Below are positions 25,317 to 34,740 of a stretch of DNA of 64,000 nt, one piece after another (the stretch's first letter is position 1; each line of letters starts with the position of its first letter). Position numbers and translations under genes: made by a program. Source of the DNA: UBA1361 sp035647455 (GTDB taxonomy: Bacteria; Bacillota_I; Bacilli_A; RFN20; CAG-826); assembly GCA_035647455.1 (NCBI GenBank), contig DASRNI010000002.1, positions 75,383 through 139,382 on the forward strand. Direction: 5' to 3'. The notes under the pieces are model-generated. The model searched no databases. It had not been told where the DNA came from and saw nothing but the letters and a program-made list of their open reading frames with translations.

Positions 25317-28300
25317 TTGCCGCTAAGTGATCGCTTTTTTAGCTCAATTAATTACGCACAAGCCGCGGAAACAGGATTAAAGTTTTTAACGTACAGTAAA
25401 GTTGGTGACGTGTGGCATTATAAACTCCAAAAAGAACGCGCGTGGCAGTTTGATGAATATCTTGAATTTAGCCGCGCCCTTACTTCAATACCGTACAGCT
25501 ATGCTGTAAATTATGCATATAAAGTTTTACCGACGCTTGATGACGTTGAACAGTTATTTAAAGATTGGTACCGCAGTGTCACATTTACTGAATTTACTTT
25601 AAGCTTTGTCCGCAAAGATCATTATGCATTGCAAATAATTGTTCTTGATGAAAATGAAGCGGTGATGCTGAAACGGCAATTAGATGATTTTTCATTATTA
25701 CTCCAAGAACTTAGTTATGAATTCACGCTTGATTTAGTGATTGTTGATGACGAAGAAGAAGATGACGAATTCGTGCTTGATGAAGATGTACCGTTTATTG
25801 AATCGCTTGAAGAGGAAGAAGAACGAGTCACAGCGACAATTACTCCGGGTATATATTTAGAAAACAAAGAACAGCTCGAGGCTAATGCGGCGAAGATGAT
25901 TGAAGAACGCGAACGCGAACGCCGCAAGCATGAACCGAAGCATGTCACAATTAAAGAAATATTCAGTTTAGAAAATGGTGACGCGGTTGATTTTGATGGT
26001 GAAGTTTATAGTGTCGATGTTCGTTCGACACGAATTGGCCCGCTTTATCTTTTTGGTGTTGGGCAAGGTGAAGACGGGATTAATTGCCGCGTTTTTATTA
26101 GTTACGGTAATACTGGCCTTGAAGAGACACTTAAAGAAATTGAACAAGGTGATTATGTTCGTATTAAAGGTAATGTCCATATTGAACGTTATGATCAATC
26201 AAAAGGGGTCACGCTTTTTGCAATCGACAAACTACCAACACCACCGTTACCAACGGATGATTATCCAGGTGAAAAGCGTGTTGAACTCCACCTTCATTCA
26301 CAAATGTCCGTGATGGATGCCGTCACGCATATTGATGACTATGTCAAACTAGCGAAAAACATGGGTCACGAAGCGATTGCGATTACTGATCACGGCGTTG
26401 TGCAAGCTTTTCCGGAAGCACAAAAAGCGGGAGAAAAGTACGGTGTTAAAATAATATACGGTAGTGAGTTATATTTAGTTGATAAAAATTTACCATACAT
26501 TATTAATCCCGCTCCCATTTTACTTAACGACGCAACGTATGTTGTGCTTGACTTTGAAACAACGGGTTTAAGTGCTAAATACGACAAAATAATCGAGTTT
26601 GGCGGCGTTAAAGTCGAAAAAGGCTTAATCCGTGATCATGCCCAATTCTTAATTAATCCGGGTTTTGGTGTTAAACTTTCACCGAAGATTACGGAAGTAA
26701 CAAATATTACTGACGCGATGCTTAATGGCTTAGAAACGATTGATGACTTAATTGATGACATTATGCGTTTTATCGGTGACAGCATCATTGTTACGCATAA
26801 TGCGCAGTTTGATATCGGTTTTTTAAATGCAGCATTAGTCGGTCTTGGTCGCGAGAAAATTAAAAATCCGGTTATTGATACACTGCAACTTTCGCGTTAT
26901 GTTTTTCCCCATGCCCGCAGTCACCGACTTGCAAGCTTAGCCCGCAACATGGAAGTTCATTATGATGAACACGCCGCGCACAGAGCGAGTTACGACGCTG
27001 AAGTCTTAAATACCGTCTGGCAAGCATTACTCCACAAACTGCTCGAAGATAACGAATATTTAAGACATCAAGATTTAGGCAATTTAACTTTATCGCGTGA
27101 AGGACTCATTCATTTATGGCCGTACCACGTTACCGCCCTTGTTAAAAATGAAGAAGGACTCAAAGACTTATATAAATTAATTAGTATTTCGCATACTGAT
27201 TTTATGGCGGAAGTTCCGAAAGTACCGCGTGACATTTTGAATGCGCATCGCGAACATCTTTTAATTGGCAGCGGCTGTTTTAATGGCGAAATATTTGATG
27301 CCGCGCGGACAAAAGACGAAGAAAAGCTCATTGAATTAATGGCGTTTTATGACTTTATTGAAATTCAACCATTTGCAAACTACAGTTTCTTAATTAATAT
27401 GGAACGAATTACGGAAGCGCAACTTAAACAAACAATTCTTGATATAAGTAATGCGGCGAAGAAAGCAGGCAAACTTGTTGTCGCAACAGGGGACGCGCAT
27501 TATTTAACACCGGCAGAAAAAGTTTATCGCGATGTCTTTGTTTCTGCAAAAGCTGTCGGTGGGATCTTGCATCCGCTTTATCCGTATGACCGTGACAATT
27601 ATCCGCAATTTAATAATCCGGATATGCATTACCGCTCAACGAGTGAAATGATTAGTGAACTCGAAAAGTTCGGCGTTTTTACCGATGAAGAAATCAAAGA
27701 ATACGTCGTGACGAACTCACGGAAAATAAATAGTTTAATTAAGAAGATTGAACCACTGAAAAAAGGCTTATATAAACCAAACATCGCTAATGTTGATGAA
27801 AAGCTCCGCAAGATTGTTTATGAAAACGCTTATGCAATGTACGGTAATCCGCTTCCCGAAAATATTAAGGAGCGCATTGAACAAGAGTTTAATGGAATCA
27901 TTAGTAATGGTTACTCGGTTATTTACTATTTAGCGTACCAAATTGTAAAAAAAGCAAATGACGAAAATTATATTGTTGGTAGTCGCGGTAGTGTTGGCTC
28001 AAGTTTAGTTGCCACATTTGCGAAAATTACCGAAGTAAATCCGCTCCCACCGCATTACTACTGTCCAAGTTGTCAATATAGTCTTTTTGATCACGGTGAA
28101 AAAGCGAAGTCGGGTTATGATTTGCCCACAAAAACCTGTCCAAATTGCGCTACTATACTGAAAGGTGAAGGGCAAAACATTCCTTTTGCAACGTTCCTTG
28201 GTTTTGAAGCAGAAAAAGTACCAGATATTGATTTAAACTTCCCGGAAGACTATCAAAAACATGCTCACGATTACACAAAAGAACTTTTCGGTGAAAAAAA

Positions 28301-29681
28301 TGTATACCGTGCGGGAACTATTTCGACCGTAAAATTTAAAACAGGTTTTGGTTATGTTCGCGGCTACTATGAACGGCTCGGTGAAGACCCGGATGCAATT
28401 CCGCGTTCAAGTATCGGTTATATTGCGAGTAAAATCGAAGGGGTAAAACGAACAACCGGCCAACACCCTGGCGGAATTATTGTTATTCCGAGCGAATTTG
28501 AAGTGTATGACTTTACGCCAACCCAGCATCCAGCGGACCGAATTGATAGTGAATGGCTAACTACACATTTAGATTACGATGCGATTCATGATAACGTCTT
28601 AAAACTTGATTTACTTGGTCATAAAGATCCCGTTGTCTTAAAAAAACTTACGGACCTTGTCGGAATTAAGTATGAAGACGTTCCGCTTAATGATGAAAAG
28701 GCTTTGAGTCTCTTTTCTAGTGTTACGGCGCTTAACTTAGCCGAAAACATTTTAAGCGAATCTACCGGTGCGCTTGGTTTACCAGAATTTGGCACAAGTT
28801 TTGTCCGTCAAATGCTTGAAAGCTCCTTACCGAAAACATTTAACGACTTAATTATTGTTTCGGGATTAAGTCATGGCCGTAACGTGTGGCTTAATAACGC
28901 GCAAAAGATTATTGCCGACGGAATTGCGACACTTGACGGTGTGATTGGTTGTCGCGATGATATTATGACGTACTTAATGAGTTTAGGGATGGATGGTAAA
29001 GATGCCTTTAGTATTATGGAAAAGGTCCGCCGCGAAAAAGTCTTTTTAAGTGAAGACGATAAAGCACGGATGCGTTTCCATGGTGTTCCTGATTATTATA
29101 TTGAGTCGTGTGACCTAATCCAATATTTATTCCCACGCGCCCACGCCGCAGCGTACGTAATTATGGCGGTTAAAGTTGCTTGGTTTAAAATTCATCATCC
29201 GCTTGAATATTACGCAACGTTCTTTACAATTCGCGGGGAAAACTTTGATATTATGACGATGATTAAAGATAAAAAAGCCGTCGTTAGTAAAATTAACGAG
29301 TTTGTTAGTTTATCGAAAACAGAGACGCTTAATCAACGTGACCAAAACATCGAAGAAAACTTACGGCTTACCGTTGAAATGCTAGAACGCGGTTATAAAA
29401 TAAATAATATTGATCTTTACCGAAGTAGCGCGACAGAATTTACAATTGACCGTGCTAATAACGCGTTAATTCCGCCATTTATCGTCATTAGTGGTTTAGG
29501 TGCTTTAGCAGCAGAAAGCGTAGTAGAAGCGCGCAAAGACGGTGAATTCATTTCGATTGAAGATTTATTACAACGGACGAGACTTAATTCACAAAACATT
29601 GAAATCTTAAAAGAACTTGGCGCCCTAAAAGATTTACCAGAAGATAACCAAATTAGTATTTTTGAATTTCTTGATGATTAG
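25317..29681 (+). CDS. polC: DNA polymerase III alpha subunit, PolC type
   Basis: PolC is the Gram-positive replicase with built-in proofreading. The start is TTG, set 11 nt after AGGAG and abutting rseP. The 1454 residues show an N-terminal region with an acidic stretch (~145-165), an OB fold (~215-305), the split PHP domain (RVELHLHSQMSVMD, AITDHG, YGSELYLVD), an inserted DnaQ exonuclease (~405-580, YVVLDFETTGL, VTHNAQFDIGFL, HRASYDAE), a CxxC...CxxC zinc finger (~915), the catalytic PDIDLNF (~969), GTISTVKFKTGFGYVRG, and TGQHPGGIIVIP. Its stop overlaps the opposing Sel1 gene by 4 bp. Confidence 0.97.
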   Translation: MPLSDRFFSSINYAQAAETGLKFLTYSKVGDVWHYKLQKERAWQFDEYLEFSRALTSIPYSYAVNYAYKVLPTLDDVEQLFKDWYRSVTFTEFTLSFVRKDHYALQIIVLDENEAVMLKRQLDDFSLLLQELSYEFTLDLVIVDDEEEDDEFVLDEDVPFIESLEEEEERVTATITPGIYLENKEQLEANAAKMIEERERERRKHEPKHVTIKEIFSLENGDAVDFDGEVYSVDVRSTRIGPLYLFGVGQGEDGINCRVFISYGNTGLEETLKEIEQGDYVRIKGNVHIERYDQSKGVTLFAIDKLPTPPLPTDDYPGEKRVELHLHSQMSVMDAVTHIDDYVKLAKNMGHEAIAITDHGVVQAFPEAQKAGEKYGVKIIYGSELYLVDKNLPYIINPAPILLNDATYVVLDFETTGLSAKYDKIIEFGGVKVEKGLIRDHAQFLINPGFGVKLSPKITEVTNITDAMLNGLETIDDLIDDIMRFIGDSIIVTHNAQFDIGFLNAALVGLGREKIKNPVIDTLQLSRYVFPHARSHRLASLARNMEVHYDEHAAHRASYDAEVLNTVWQALLHKLLEDNEYLRHQDLGNLTLSREGLIHLWPYHVTALVKNEEGLKDLYKLISISHTDFMAEVPKVPRDILNAHREHLLIGSGCFNGEIFDAARTKDEEKLIELMAFYDFIEIQPFANYSFLINMERITEAQLKQTILDISNAAKKAGKLVVATGDAHYLTPAEKVYRDVFVSAKAVGGILHPLYPYDRDNYPQFNNPDMHYRSTSEMISELEKFGVFTDEEIKEYVVTNSRKINSLIKKIEPLKKGLYKPNIANVDEKLRKIVYENAYAMYGNPLPENIKERIEQEFNGIISNGYSVIYYLAYQIVKKANDENYIVGSRGSVGSSLVATFAKITEVNPLPPHYYCPSCQYSLFDHGEKAKSGYDLPTKTCPNCATILKGEGQNIPFATFLGFEAEKVPDIDLNFPEDYQKHAHDYTKELFGEKNVYRAGTISTVKFKTGFGYVRGYYERLGEDPDAIPRSSIGYIASKIEGVKRTTGQHPGGIIVIPSEFEVYDFTPTQHPADRIDSEWLTTHLDYDAIHDNVLKLDLLGHKDPVVLKKLTDLVGIKYEDVPLNDEKALSLFSSVTALNLAENILSESTGALGLPEFGTSFVRQMLESSLPKTFNDLIIVSGLSHGRNVWLNNAQKIIADGIATLDGVIGCRDDIMTYLMSLGMDGKDAFSIMEKVRREKVFLSEDDKARMRFHGVPDYYIESCDLIQYLFPRAHAAAYVIMAVKVAWFKIHHPLEYYATFFTIRGENFDIMTMIKDKKAVVSKINEFVSLSKTETLNQRDQNIEENLRLTVEMLERGYKINNIDLYRSSATEFTIDRANNALIPPFIVISGLGALAAESVVEARKDGEFISIEDLLQRTRLNSQNIEILKELGALKDLPEDNQISIFEFLDD

Positions 29682-31285
29682 TTTTTTTGTAAGCTAAGTG
29701 CTTTATCTAAATAATAGTTTGCTAAAATTGTATCGCGAGCAACAAGGCGGCCTTCATTAAAGGCATAACTAATTTCTGTATAAAAGTTTATTAATGTTTC
29801 AATTTCATTTTTTTCAGTGTGTTCAATGTATTTATTAATGTAATTTTCCGCTTTTTCTTCGTCGCGTTGAACCCCAAAACCTAGCGCAAAACATTTGGCG
29901 AGTCGGTCATACGCCCTAAAGTAAGATTCTTCAATTGCTCCTAAATAATGATTGTAAGCGCGTTTCGGGCGGTCGCGATCACTGATGCTTTTCATTTCTC
30001 GGGTATACATGTCACCTTGTGCGGCGTACGTTGGACCATCGAAATCATACTTAATTGCTTCGCTGTAATAAAGTTCAGCTTGTGCATTAAGCTTTCTTTG
30101 GGCAAGCAAATTAGCAACTTCATAGTAAAGATAACCACGTAATGCGTATTTAGACTTTATTTCGTAATGACGAATTTTAAAAGGGTAATCGTATTGGCCT
30201 TTTTTCTCATTTGCTTCCACAATCCGTTTATATTCTAAATCAACGTAATGATGAACTTTCCGCGGCTCAAAGCGCTTACTATCAGTTGCGTATAAAGCGG
30301 CGACAAATAAATAAGCTCGGCCATAGCCTGCTCCCGCACTTGCTTTAAAGTATTTAAGTGCCATATCGAGATTGTTTGGTAAATATTCGCCGTCTAAATA
30401 CTCATTTGCGAGTTCAAAAAGAGCAACGGGGTGCCGTGTTTTACTTGCTTCAAACAAGTATTCAATTGCCTGTGCATAAGCATTGGGATCACTACTTTTA
30501 GCTTGTTGATAAAAGAAGTAGAGTACAAGGGCACTATTTGGTGCGCCATAATTATAAGCAAGTTTGATCCAGTACTCTTTTTGGGGGCGGTTTTTCATTT
30601 TATCTTTAACATCAAAATGCTTATACATTTGCATACCAAAGTTACGATACACGACATCTTTTGTTTGTTTAGCTTGCACGGCTAAAAGTTTTAAGAAGTG
30701 GAGTGTGTTCGGTTTTTCTTGTTGCTTTGACTCACGAATTGCATGCAAGAAAGCAAGTTCATGCGTTGCTGCCGCAAGTCCTTTTTTACTTGCGTCTTCG
30801 AAATATGTAATTGCTTTTTGGACGTTACGTTTTACTTTTGGAGTAACATTGCCCATCATTAAAAACTTCGCTAAGTAAAACGTACAAATAACACAATCAT
30901 TTTTACTGCCGCGGAGAAAATGGCGGTAAGCTAGGTCGGCGTCTTTCGGTGTTCCTAAGTTATATAAATACGCGAGCCCCATTGTTAAGAAGTAGAGCGG
31001 GTGAGTTTTGTATTTCTTAATTAAAGCAAAGTCGTGTTCTAACTTGCGAAATGTAAACTTACTGCGTCGTGTTTGCAGGGCAAAGTATAACGGTAAAAAC
31101 GGATTATCATTTTTAATAAAAAAGTCACGATTAATTTGCTGTTGTTCAGTTTTCGGCACACTGCGAAGACCATAAATTGTTTGCAGCGTATTAACGATAA
31201 AATTATTTCCGTCATCAAAAATGGAACTATCACCGTCATACTGCCTGAGTTTGGTGGAAAGTTGTGTAAAGTAGTCGTTATTCAT
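29678..31285 (-). CDS. Sel1-like repeat protein
   Basis: The predicted start is ATG 31285 (MNNDYFTQLSTKL), 535 residues; a longer open frame would run into tRNA-Pro. From about residue 90 the protein is a solenoid of helical pairs with Sel1/TPR spacing, for example FYLAKFLMMGN, ALFELANEYLDGEYLPNNLDMALKYFKASAGAGYGRAYLF and YEVANLLAQRKLNAQAELYYSEAIKYD. Such proteins serve as scaffolds for protein complexes; the partner is unknown. No signal peptide, so it is cytoplasmic. It is convergent with polC, sharing 4 bp at the stops. Confidence 0.8.
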   Translation of the reverse strand: MNNDYFTQLSTKLRQYDGDSSIFDDGNNFIVNTLQTIYGLRSVPKTEQQQINRDFFIKNDNPFLPLYFALQTRRSKFTFRKLEHDFALIKKYKTHPLYFLTMGLAYLYNLGTPKDADLAYRHFLRGSKNDCVICTFYLAKFLMMGNVTPKVKRNVQKAITYFEDASKKGLAAATHELAFLHAIRESKQQEKPNTLHFLKLLAVQAKQTKDVVYRNFGMQMYKHFDVKDKMKNRPQKEYWIKLAYNYGAPNSALVLYFFYQQAKSSDPNAYAQAIEYLFEASKTRHPVALFELANEYLDGEYLPNNLDMALKYFKASAGAGYGRAYLFVAALYATDSKRFEPRKVHHYVDLEYKRIVEANEKKGQYDYPFKIRHYEIKSKYALRGYLYYEVANLLAQRKLNAQAELYYSEAIKYDFDGPTYAAQGDMYTREMKSISDRDRPKRAYNHYLGAIEESYFRAYDRLAKCFALGFGVQRDEEKAENYINKYIEHTEKNEIETLINFYTEISYAFNEGRLVARDTILANYYLDKALSLQKN

Positions 31286-31292
31286 TAGTATT

Positions 31293-31301
31293 ATTTTATC
31301 A
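31293..31301 (-). promoter_or_regulatory. Extended -10 promoter giving a leaderless Sel1 gene mRNA
   Basis: The minus strand reads TGA-TAAAAT, then 7 nt (AATACTA), then ATG, with no ribosome site. Confidence 0.55.
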
Positions 31302-31386
31302 TTTATTTGAAAATTAGTATTTTCAATGACTAAAAAATTGAAACTTTTGACTATTTTGTCACTTAAGGCTAAACTAATCATATTAT

Positions 31387-31463
31387 CGGGATGTAGCACA
31401 GCTTGGTAGTGCGCCTGGTTCGGGACCAGGAGGTCGCAGGTTCGAATCCTGTCATTCCGACCA
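31387..31463 (+). tRNA. tRNA-Pro(CGG)
   Basis: Seven-pair acceptor (CGGGATG with CATTCCG), D arm, anticodon stem CCTGG/CCAGG around loop TTCGGGA (anticodon CGG), T arm with GGTTCGAATCC, discriminator A and an encoded CCA. It lies between divergent protein genes and is followed by a terminator. Confidence 0.95.
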
Positions 31464-31477
31464 TTTTTTTTAGAAAT

Positions 31478-31510
31478 AGGCTTAATGCAAGTTGTGTTAA
31501 GCCTTTTATT
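31478..31510 (+). terminator. Terminator after tRNA-Pro
   Basis: AGGCTTAA and TTAAGCCT form an 8-bp stem with an 11-nt loop, followed by TTTATTT. Confidence 0.7.
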
Positions 31511-31515
31511 TAATA

Positions 31516-31543
31516 TTGAGAAAAAAGATTGTGCTGTTATAAT
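31516..31543 (+). promoter_or_regulatory. Promoter of the 321-residue anchored protein gene
   Basis: TTGAGA, 16-nt spacer, TATAAT preceded by TGT. It lies 18 nt before the ATG. Confidence 0.7.
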
Positions 31544-31561
31544 AAAATTATAGTTAATAAC

Positions 31562-32527
31562 ATGAAAAACAAAAAAGTCCGCAATTCAATTTTTACATTT
31601 AGCACACTTGTCACCCTTGTTACACTGACAGTTGTTGGTTTTACGCAGTGTCATCAAGACATAATTAAAAATGTTGAAATTCTTTATTATTACAACGAAA
31701 GCACTCCACCGAATAGCGAGTACGATAACGGACTCGAAAAAGCACTTCAAACCGCAGAAAATAAGTTGGTTATTACGAAAACAAAAGAAAAAATCATTAA
31801 TCCAGGCGCGGAAACAAAATATATTATTGGTCAATTCAAAGATCAAGCAGCGACGATGATTTATCGGGAAGATGTTGCGTATATTAATTCATTTTATTCT
31901 GCGCATGATGAGCTTGCTTTCTCGCAAATTAAGCATCTCCACCCTAATCACACTCGCTATGCTGCGGCGCTTTTAGATCAAGTAAAGACCGAAAAAGCAG
32001 CAACGGTGTTTATTACTGATCAAAGTGCTGCAGGTGAAGTTTATAGTGATGTTTACGAAGAAGAAACTTTCCAAACGAAAATACTACTTGAAGAAGGGAA
32101 AGTAAATTTTAGCTCAGAAGTTGATTACTTATTAAGTTTAGCAACTGAAAATATTATTCTAGCTGTTAGTAACGCAAACTTCACGCGCTTTGTTTATGAT
32201 TTAAGTGTGAGCAGTTTTGCGGGTAACCTTTATATCGCCGATAGTTACTTGCAAACTGGTTTAAGTTTGCCACCTGCTTTTTTAAGTCGAGCTTTTATGC
32301 TTAACTACGTTTCGGCTTTTAATTTTAATGATGATATTAGCGGTGCACCATCAAAAGAAGCAATCCATGACTTGCGAGCATTTTATCAGGGTTTTGCTGC
32401 CGGAAAGCTCATATTAGCGTTAGAAAAAGCAAAGAGTATGCTGTTTGTGGACACTGTTTTTATTGATGAAGTTGATCTAAATACCGGACCAACCGTACTT
32501 GCTAATTTTATTTATGACGCAGATTAG
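31562..32527 (+). CDS. Exported or membrane-anchored protein, unknown
   Basis: The start is ATG 31562 (MKNKKVRNSIF), giving 321 residues. An N-terminal hydrophobic helix (~10-28) ends in GFTQC; the residue before Cys is Gln, so this is not a canonical lipobox and an uncleaved anchor or ordinary signal peptide is as likely. The remainder is a soluble alternating alpha/beta protein with segments such as AATVFITDQSAAGEVY and NIILAVSNANF, loosely reminiscent of type-1 periplasmic binding folds, though no family is assigned. Its 3' end overlaps the opposing oxidoreductase-EAL gene by 20 bp. Confidence 0.65.
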   Translation: MKNKKVRNSIFTFSTLVTLVTLTVVGFTQCHQDIIKNVEILYYYNESTPPNSEYDNGLEKALQTAENKLVITKTKEKIINPGAETKYIIGQFKDQAATMIYREDVAYINSFYSAHDELAFSQIKHLHPNHTRYAAALLDQVKTEKAATVFITDQSAAGEVYSDVYEEETFQTKILLEEGKVNFSSEVDYLLSLATENIILAVSNANFTRFVYDLSVSSFAGNLYIADSYLQTGLSLPPAFLSRAFMLNYVSAFNFNDDISGAPSKEAIHDLRAFYQGFAAGKLILALEKAKSMLFVDTVFIDEVDLNTGPTVLANFIYDAD

Positions 32528-34610
32528 TTTTAAGTGAATTAATAAAGTCTTCTTTACTTTCGGGGCGGGCGAAATAATAGCCTTGCCCTTCTTTTACGCC
32601 AAGCGAGACGAGAAACTCGTGATGAAATTTTTCTTCAATCCCTTCGGCAACAATTGTCGCGTTACTGTTTTGCAAGGCGGAAACTAAATTTTTATAAACG
32701 TTTTGTCCGTCCGTGTCGTTAACATCCTTCGGTAATACACTCATATCGATTTTAATTTCATCGAAACGGAAAGTATTAAGCAAGGTTAAACTTGAATGGC
32801 CGGCACTAAAGTCATCCATGCTAATTTTAAAACCGGCTTCATGTAAGATACCTAACTCTTTAATGAAGTGAATATCTTCACCCGCAGCTCGCTCGGTAAT
32901 TTCGAGCATAATTTTCGCAGGGTCAATTTGATATTTAGTCATAATTTCCGCAAAGCGGTCAAGTGTAATCTTGCGTAATGTGTACGGACTAACGTTTACA
33001 CTCACCGTGAAGTTGTCCGTCTTAATTCCCGCTTTTTCTAAGTCGTGAAGTAGTAAACAAGCATTTTCTAAACTTTTTATGTCTAAGTCAGCAATATAGC
33101 CGTTTTTTTCAAAAGCGGTAATAAATGGTAACGGATTCGTAAACTTACCATCAACTTTAAAGCGACCTAAACTTTCCGCACCAATAAACTTCCCGGTTGT
33201 TAAGTCAACTTTTGCTTGATAGTACGATGCAAAGTCTTCGTTAATAATTTTCAAGTTCATCGCTGAAAGTGCTTTGTTGGCGATGTTTCCCGCTAAATAA
33301 GCATCATCAGTAAAGTGATAACGGTTATCAAGTTTAAATGGATTATTATCTTCAAGTAAATCAAGAACAATGTTAATTTGCTGAACGGCATTATCACCAA
33401 TTAAGTGAACGCCCAAAACTGCAAGTGTATGTTTATGAATTAATACTTTAAGAAAGAAGAGTTTACGATTGGCAGTTCCGTCATCTTTTTCGATAATTTC
33501 TTGCTTAAGATAAGGCACGTTTTCAGCAATTAATTGTTCTTCGGTTTTTCCAAACATTCCGTATTGGTATTCGCCAATAATTGTATGGACGAATTTTGAT
33601 AGGTCGATCGGTTTCTTTTGCCCGATCATATGGTTAACCGCGACGATCCCTTCCGTTAGGGCAATCGTTGACTTTGCGTCAAATTCATTACTATTACCAA
33701 CGGCATAAATGTTCGGAATGCTTGTTTGTAAATATTCGTTAACGATGACCCCTTTTTCATTTTGCGCGATTGTTTCGTCGGCAATCTTTATTACATGTGG
33801 CTCAAAACCAGTTGCTAAAATTGTTCGATCAAACGATAAACTCTTCTTTTCACCATTAGCTTCGTAGTAGACCGTTTGTGCTTGAAATTTCTCGACATGA
33901 GCATGCTTCACTAATGTTAAGTTATCATTATCAATTAATGCTAAGTAGACATCGCGTAATTCACGATCAAGTCCAGTCAAAAAGTCACCACGGGTAATCA
34001 TCGTTACTTTTGAACCAATTAAATTAAAAAGTACGGCAAGTTCAAATGCAATTGTGCCGCCACCAACGATAACGAGATTTTCGGGAACTTCCGTAAGTTT
34101 TTCAACTTGATCAGCTTTAAGAATTAAGCCGATGTCATGACAAGTAGTACTTCCTGCACGTGTAAATTCCCGCAATTTTGATCCGGTTGCTAAAACAATA
34201 AATTTCGCTTGGTATGTTTCTCCATTAGCTTTTACTTCATTGCGACCAACAAGCTTTGCGTCAGCGTAAATAATTTCGAGTTTATTATGTTTTAAAAACG
34301 TTCCTAAAAAGTCTTCAAGATGGTTTTTGCGGACATCTTCCATTTCACTTAGTACTGCTTTTAAATCGAATTTCAAGTCGTGTTTTTCATCAACAAGAAT
34401 TTCTTTTGTGCGTTTAAAAACAAGGGCAGCGTCATAAAGTTTTTTCATCAGTAAGTCGCCACCGTTAAACGAGATACCGCCGAGTTTATCGCGTTCAAAA
34501 ATAACGGTTCTAAGACCTGCCGCAATTGCGGTGAGCGCGGTATTAATCCCGGCAATTCCGCCCCCGATAATAATTAAATCATATTTGTTGTTTATGTTAC
34601 TCTTACTCAT
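32508..34610 (-). CDS. Cysteine-less flavin disulfide-reductase fold fused to an EAL domain
   Basis: The 700-residue protein joins two known modules. Residues ~8-450 form a complete pyridine nucleotide-disulfide oxidoreductase fold: FAD motif YDLIIIGGGIAGINTA, NAD(P) motif LVIVGGGTIAFELA (~184), the second FAD contact IPNIYAVGNSNEFDA, and a dimerisation-like domain. The redox CxxxxC site is lost: the equivalent segment is GGISFNGGD (44-52), with Ser and Asp in place of the cysteines. From ~460 an EAL domain keeps the residues needed for c-di-GMP hydrolysis: AESL, NVSP, LEITE, MDDFSAGHSS, IKID, VAEGIEE, GQGYYF. A redox- or NAD(P)H-controlled c-di-GMP phosphodiesterase is inferred. Divergent from the msrA fusion, with an operator-like region between. 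Confidence 0.88.
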   Translation of the reverse strand: MSKSNINNKYDLIIIGGGIAGINTALTAIAAGLRTVIFERDKLGGISFNGGDLLMKKLYDAALVFKRTKEILVDEKHDLKFDLKAVLSEMEDVRKNHLEDFLGTFLKHNKLEIIYADAKLVGRNEVKANGETYQAKFIVLATGSKLREFTRAGSTTCHDIGLILKADQVEKLTEVPENLVIVGGGTIAFELAVLFNLIGSKVTMITRGDFLTGLDRELRDVYLALIDNDNLTLVKHAHVEKFQAQTVYYEANGEKKSLSFDRTILATGFEPHVIKIADETIAQNEKGVIVNEYLQTSIPNIYAVGNSNEFDAKSTIALTEGIVAVNHMIGQKKPIDLSKFVHTIIGEYQYGMFGKTEEQLIAENVPYLKQEIIEKDDGTANRKLFFLKVLIHKHTLAVLGVHLIGDNAVQQINIVLDLLEDNNPFKLDNRYHFTDDAYLAGNIANKALSAMNLKIINEDFASYYQAKVDLTTGKFIGAESLGRFKVDGKFTNPLPFITAFEKNGYIADLDIKSLENACLLLHDLEKAGIKTDNFTVSVNVSPYTLRKITLDRFAEIMTKYQIDPAKIMLEITERAAGEDIHFIKELGILHEAGFKISMDDFSAGHSSLTLLNTFRFDEIKIDMSVLPKDVNDTDGQNVYKNLVSALQNSNATIVAEGIEEKFHHEFLVSLGVKEGQGYYFARPESKEDFINSLKTNLRHK

Positions 34611-34620
34611 TGCAAATGTA

Positions 34621-34663
34621 ATTATATCATTATAATGATATTTATCGCTGATAATGATGATTA
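34621..34663 (+). promoter_or_regulatory. Operator region between the EAL fusion and msrA fusion genes
   Basis: A perfect 18-bp palindrome, ATATCATTATAATGATAT (34624-34641), overlaps the minus-strand extended -10 (TGA-TATAAT, -10 at 34626-34621) of the oxidoreductase-EAL gene. TTATAATGATATTTA (34630-34644) matches the PerR box TTATAATnATTATAA at 11 of 14 positions. TGATAATGATGATTA (34649-34663) matches the Fur-type TGATAATnATTATCA at 12 of 14. These point to a Fur/PerR-family regulator, by eye only. Confidence 0.55.
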
Positions 34664-34728
34664 TTTGTCGAGAAACGCGTTACTGTGCATTTGTAAACTT
34701 CAAGTAACATTGCAAAACAAAGTTGTAG

Positions 34729-34734
34729 TAAAAT
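34729..34734 (+). promoter_or_regulatory. -10 box giving a leaderless msrA fusion mRNA
   Basis: TAAAAT is followed by 6 nt (AAATAT) and then the ATG; no ribosome site is present. Confidence 0.5.
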
Positions 34735-34740
34735 AAATAT

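Noticed and set aside
31286..31399. Longer N-terminus of the Sel1 protein
   Set aside because: It would overlap tRNA-Pro and the promoter; ATG 31285 directly follows a -10 box.
32508..34610. Working mercuric reductase or dihydrolipoamide dehydrogenase
   Set aside because: Both redox cysteines are replaced and the C-terminal third is an EAL domain.
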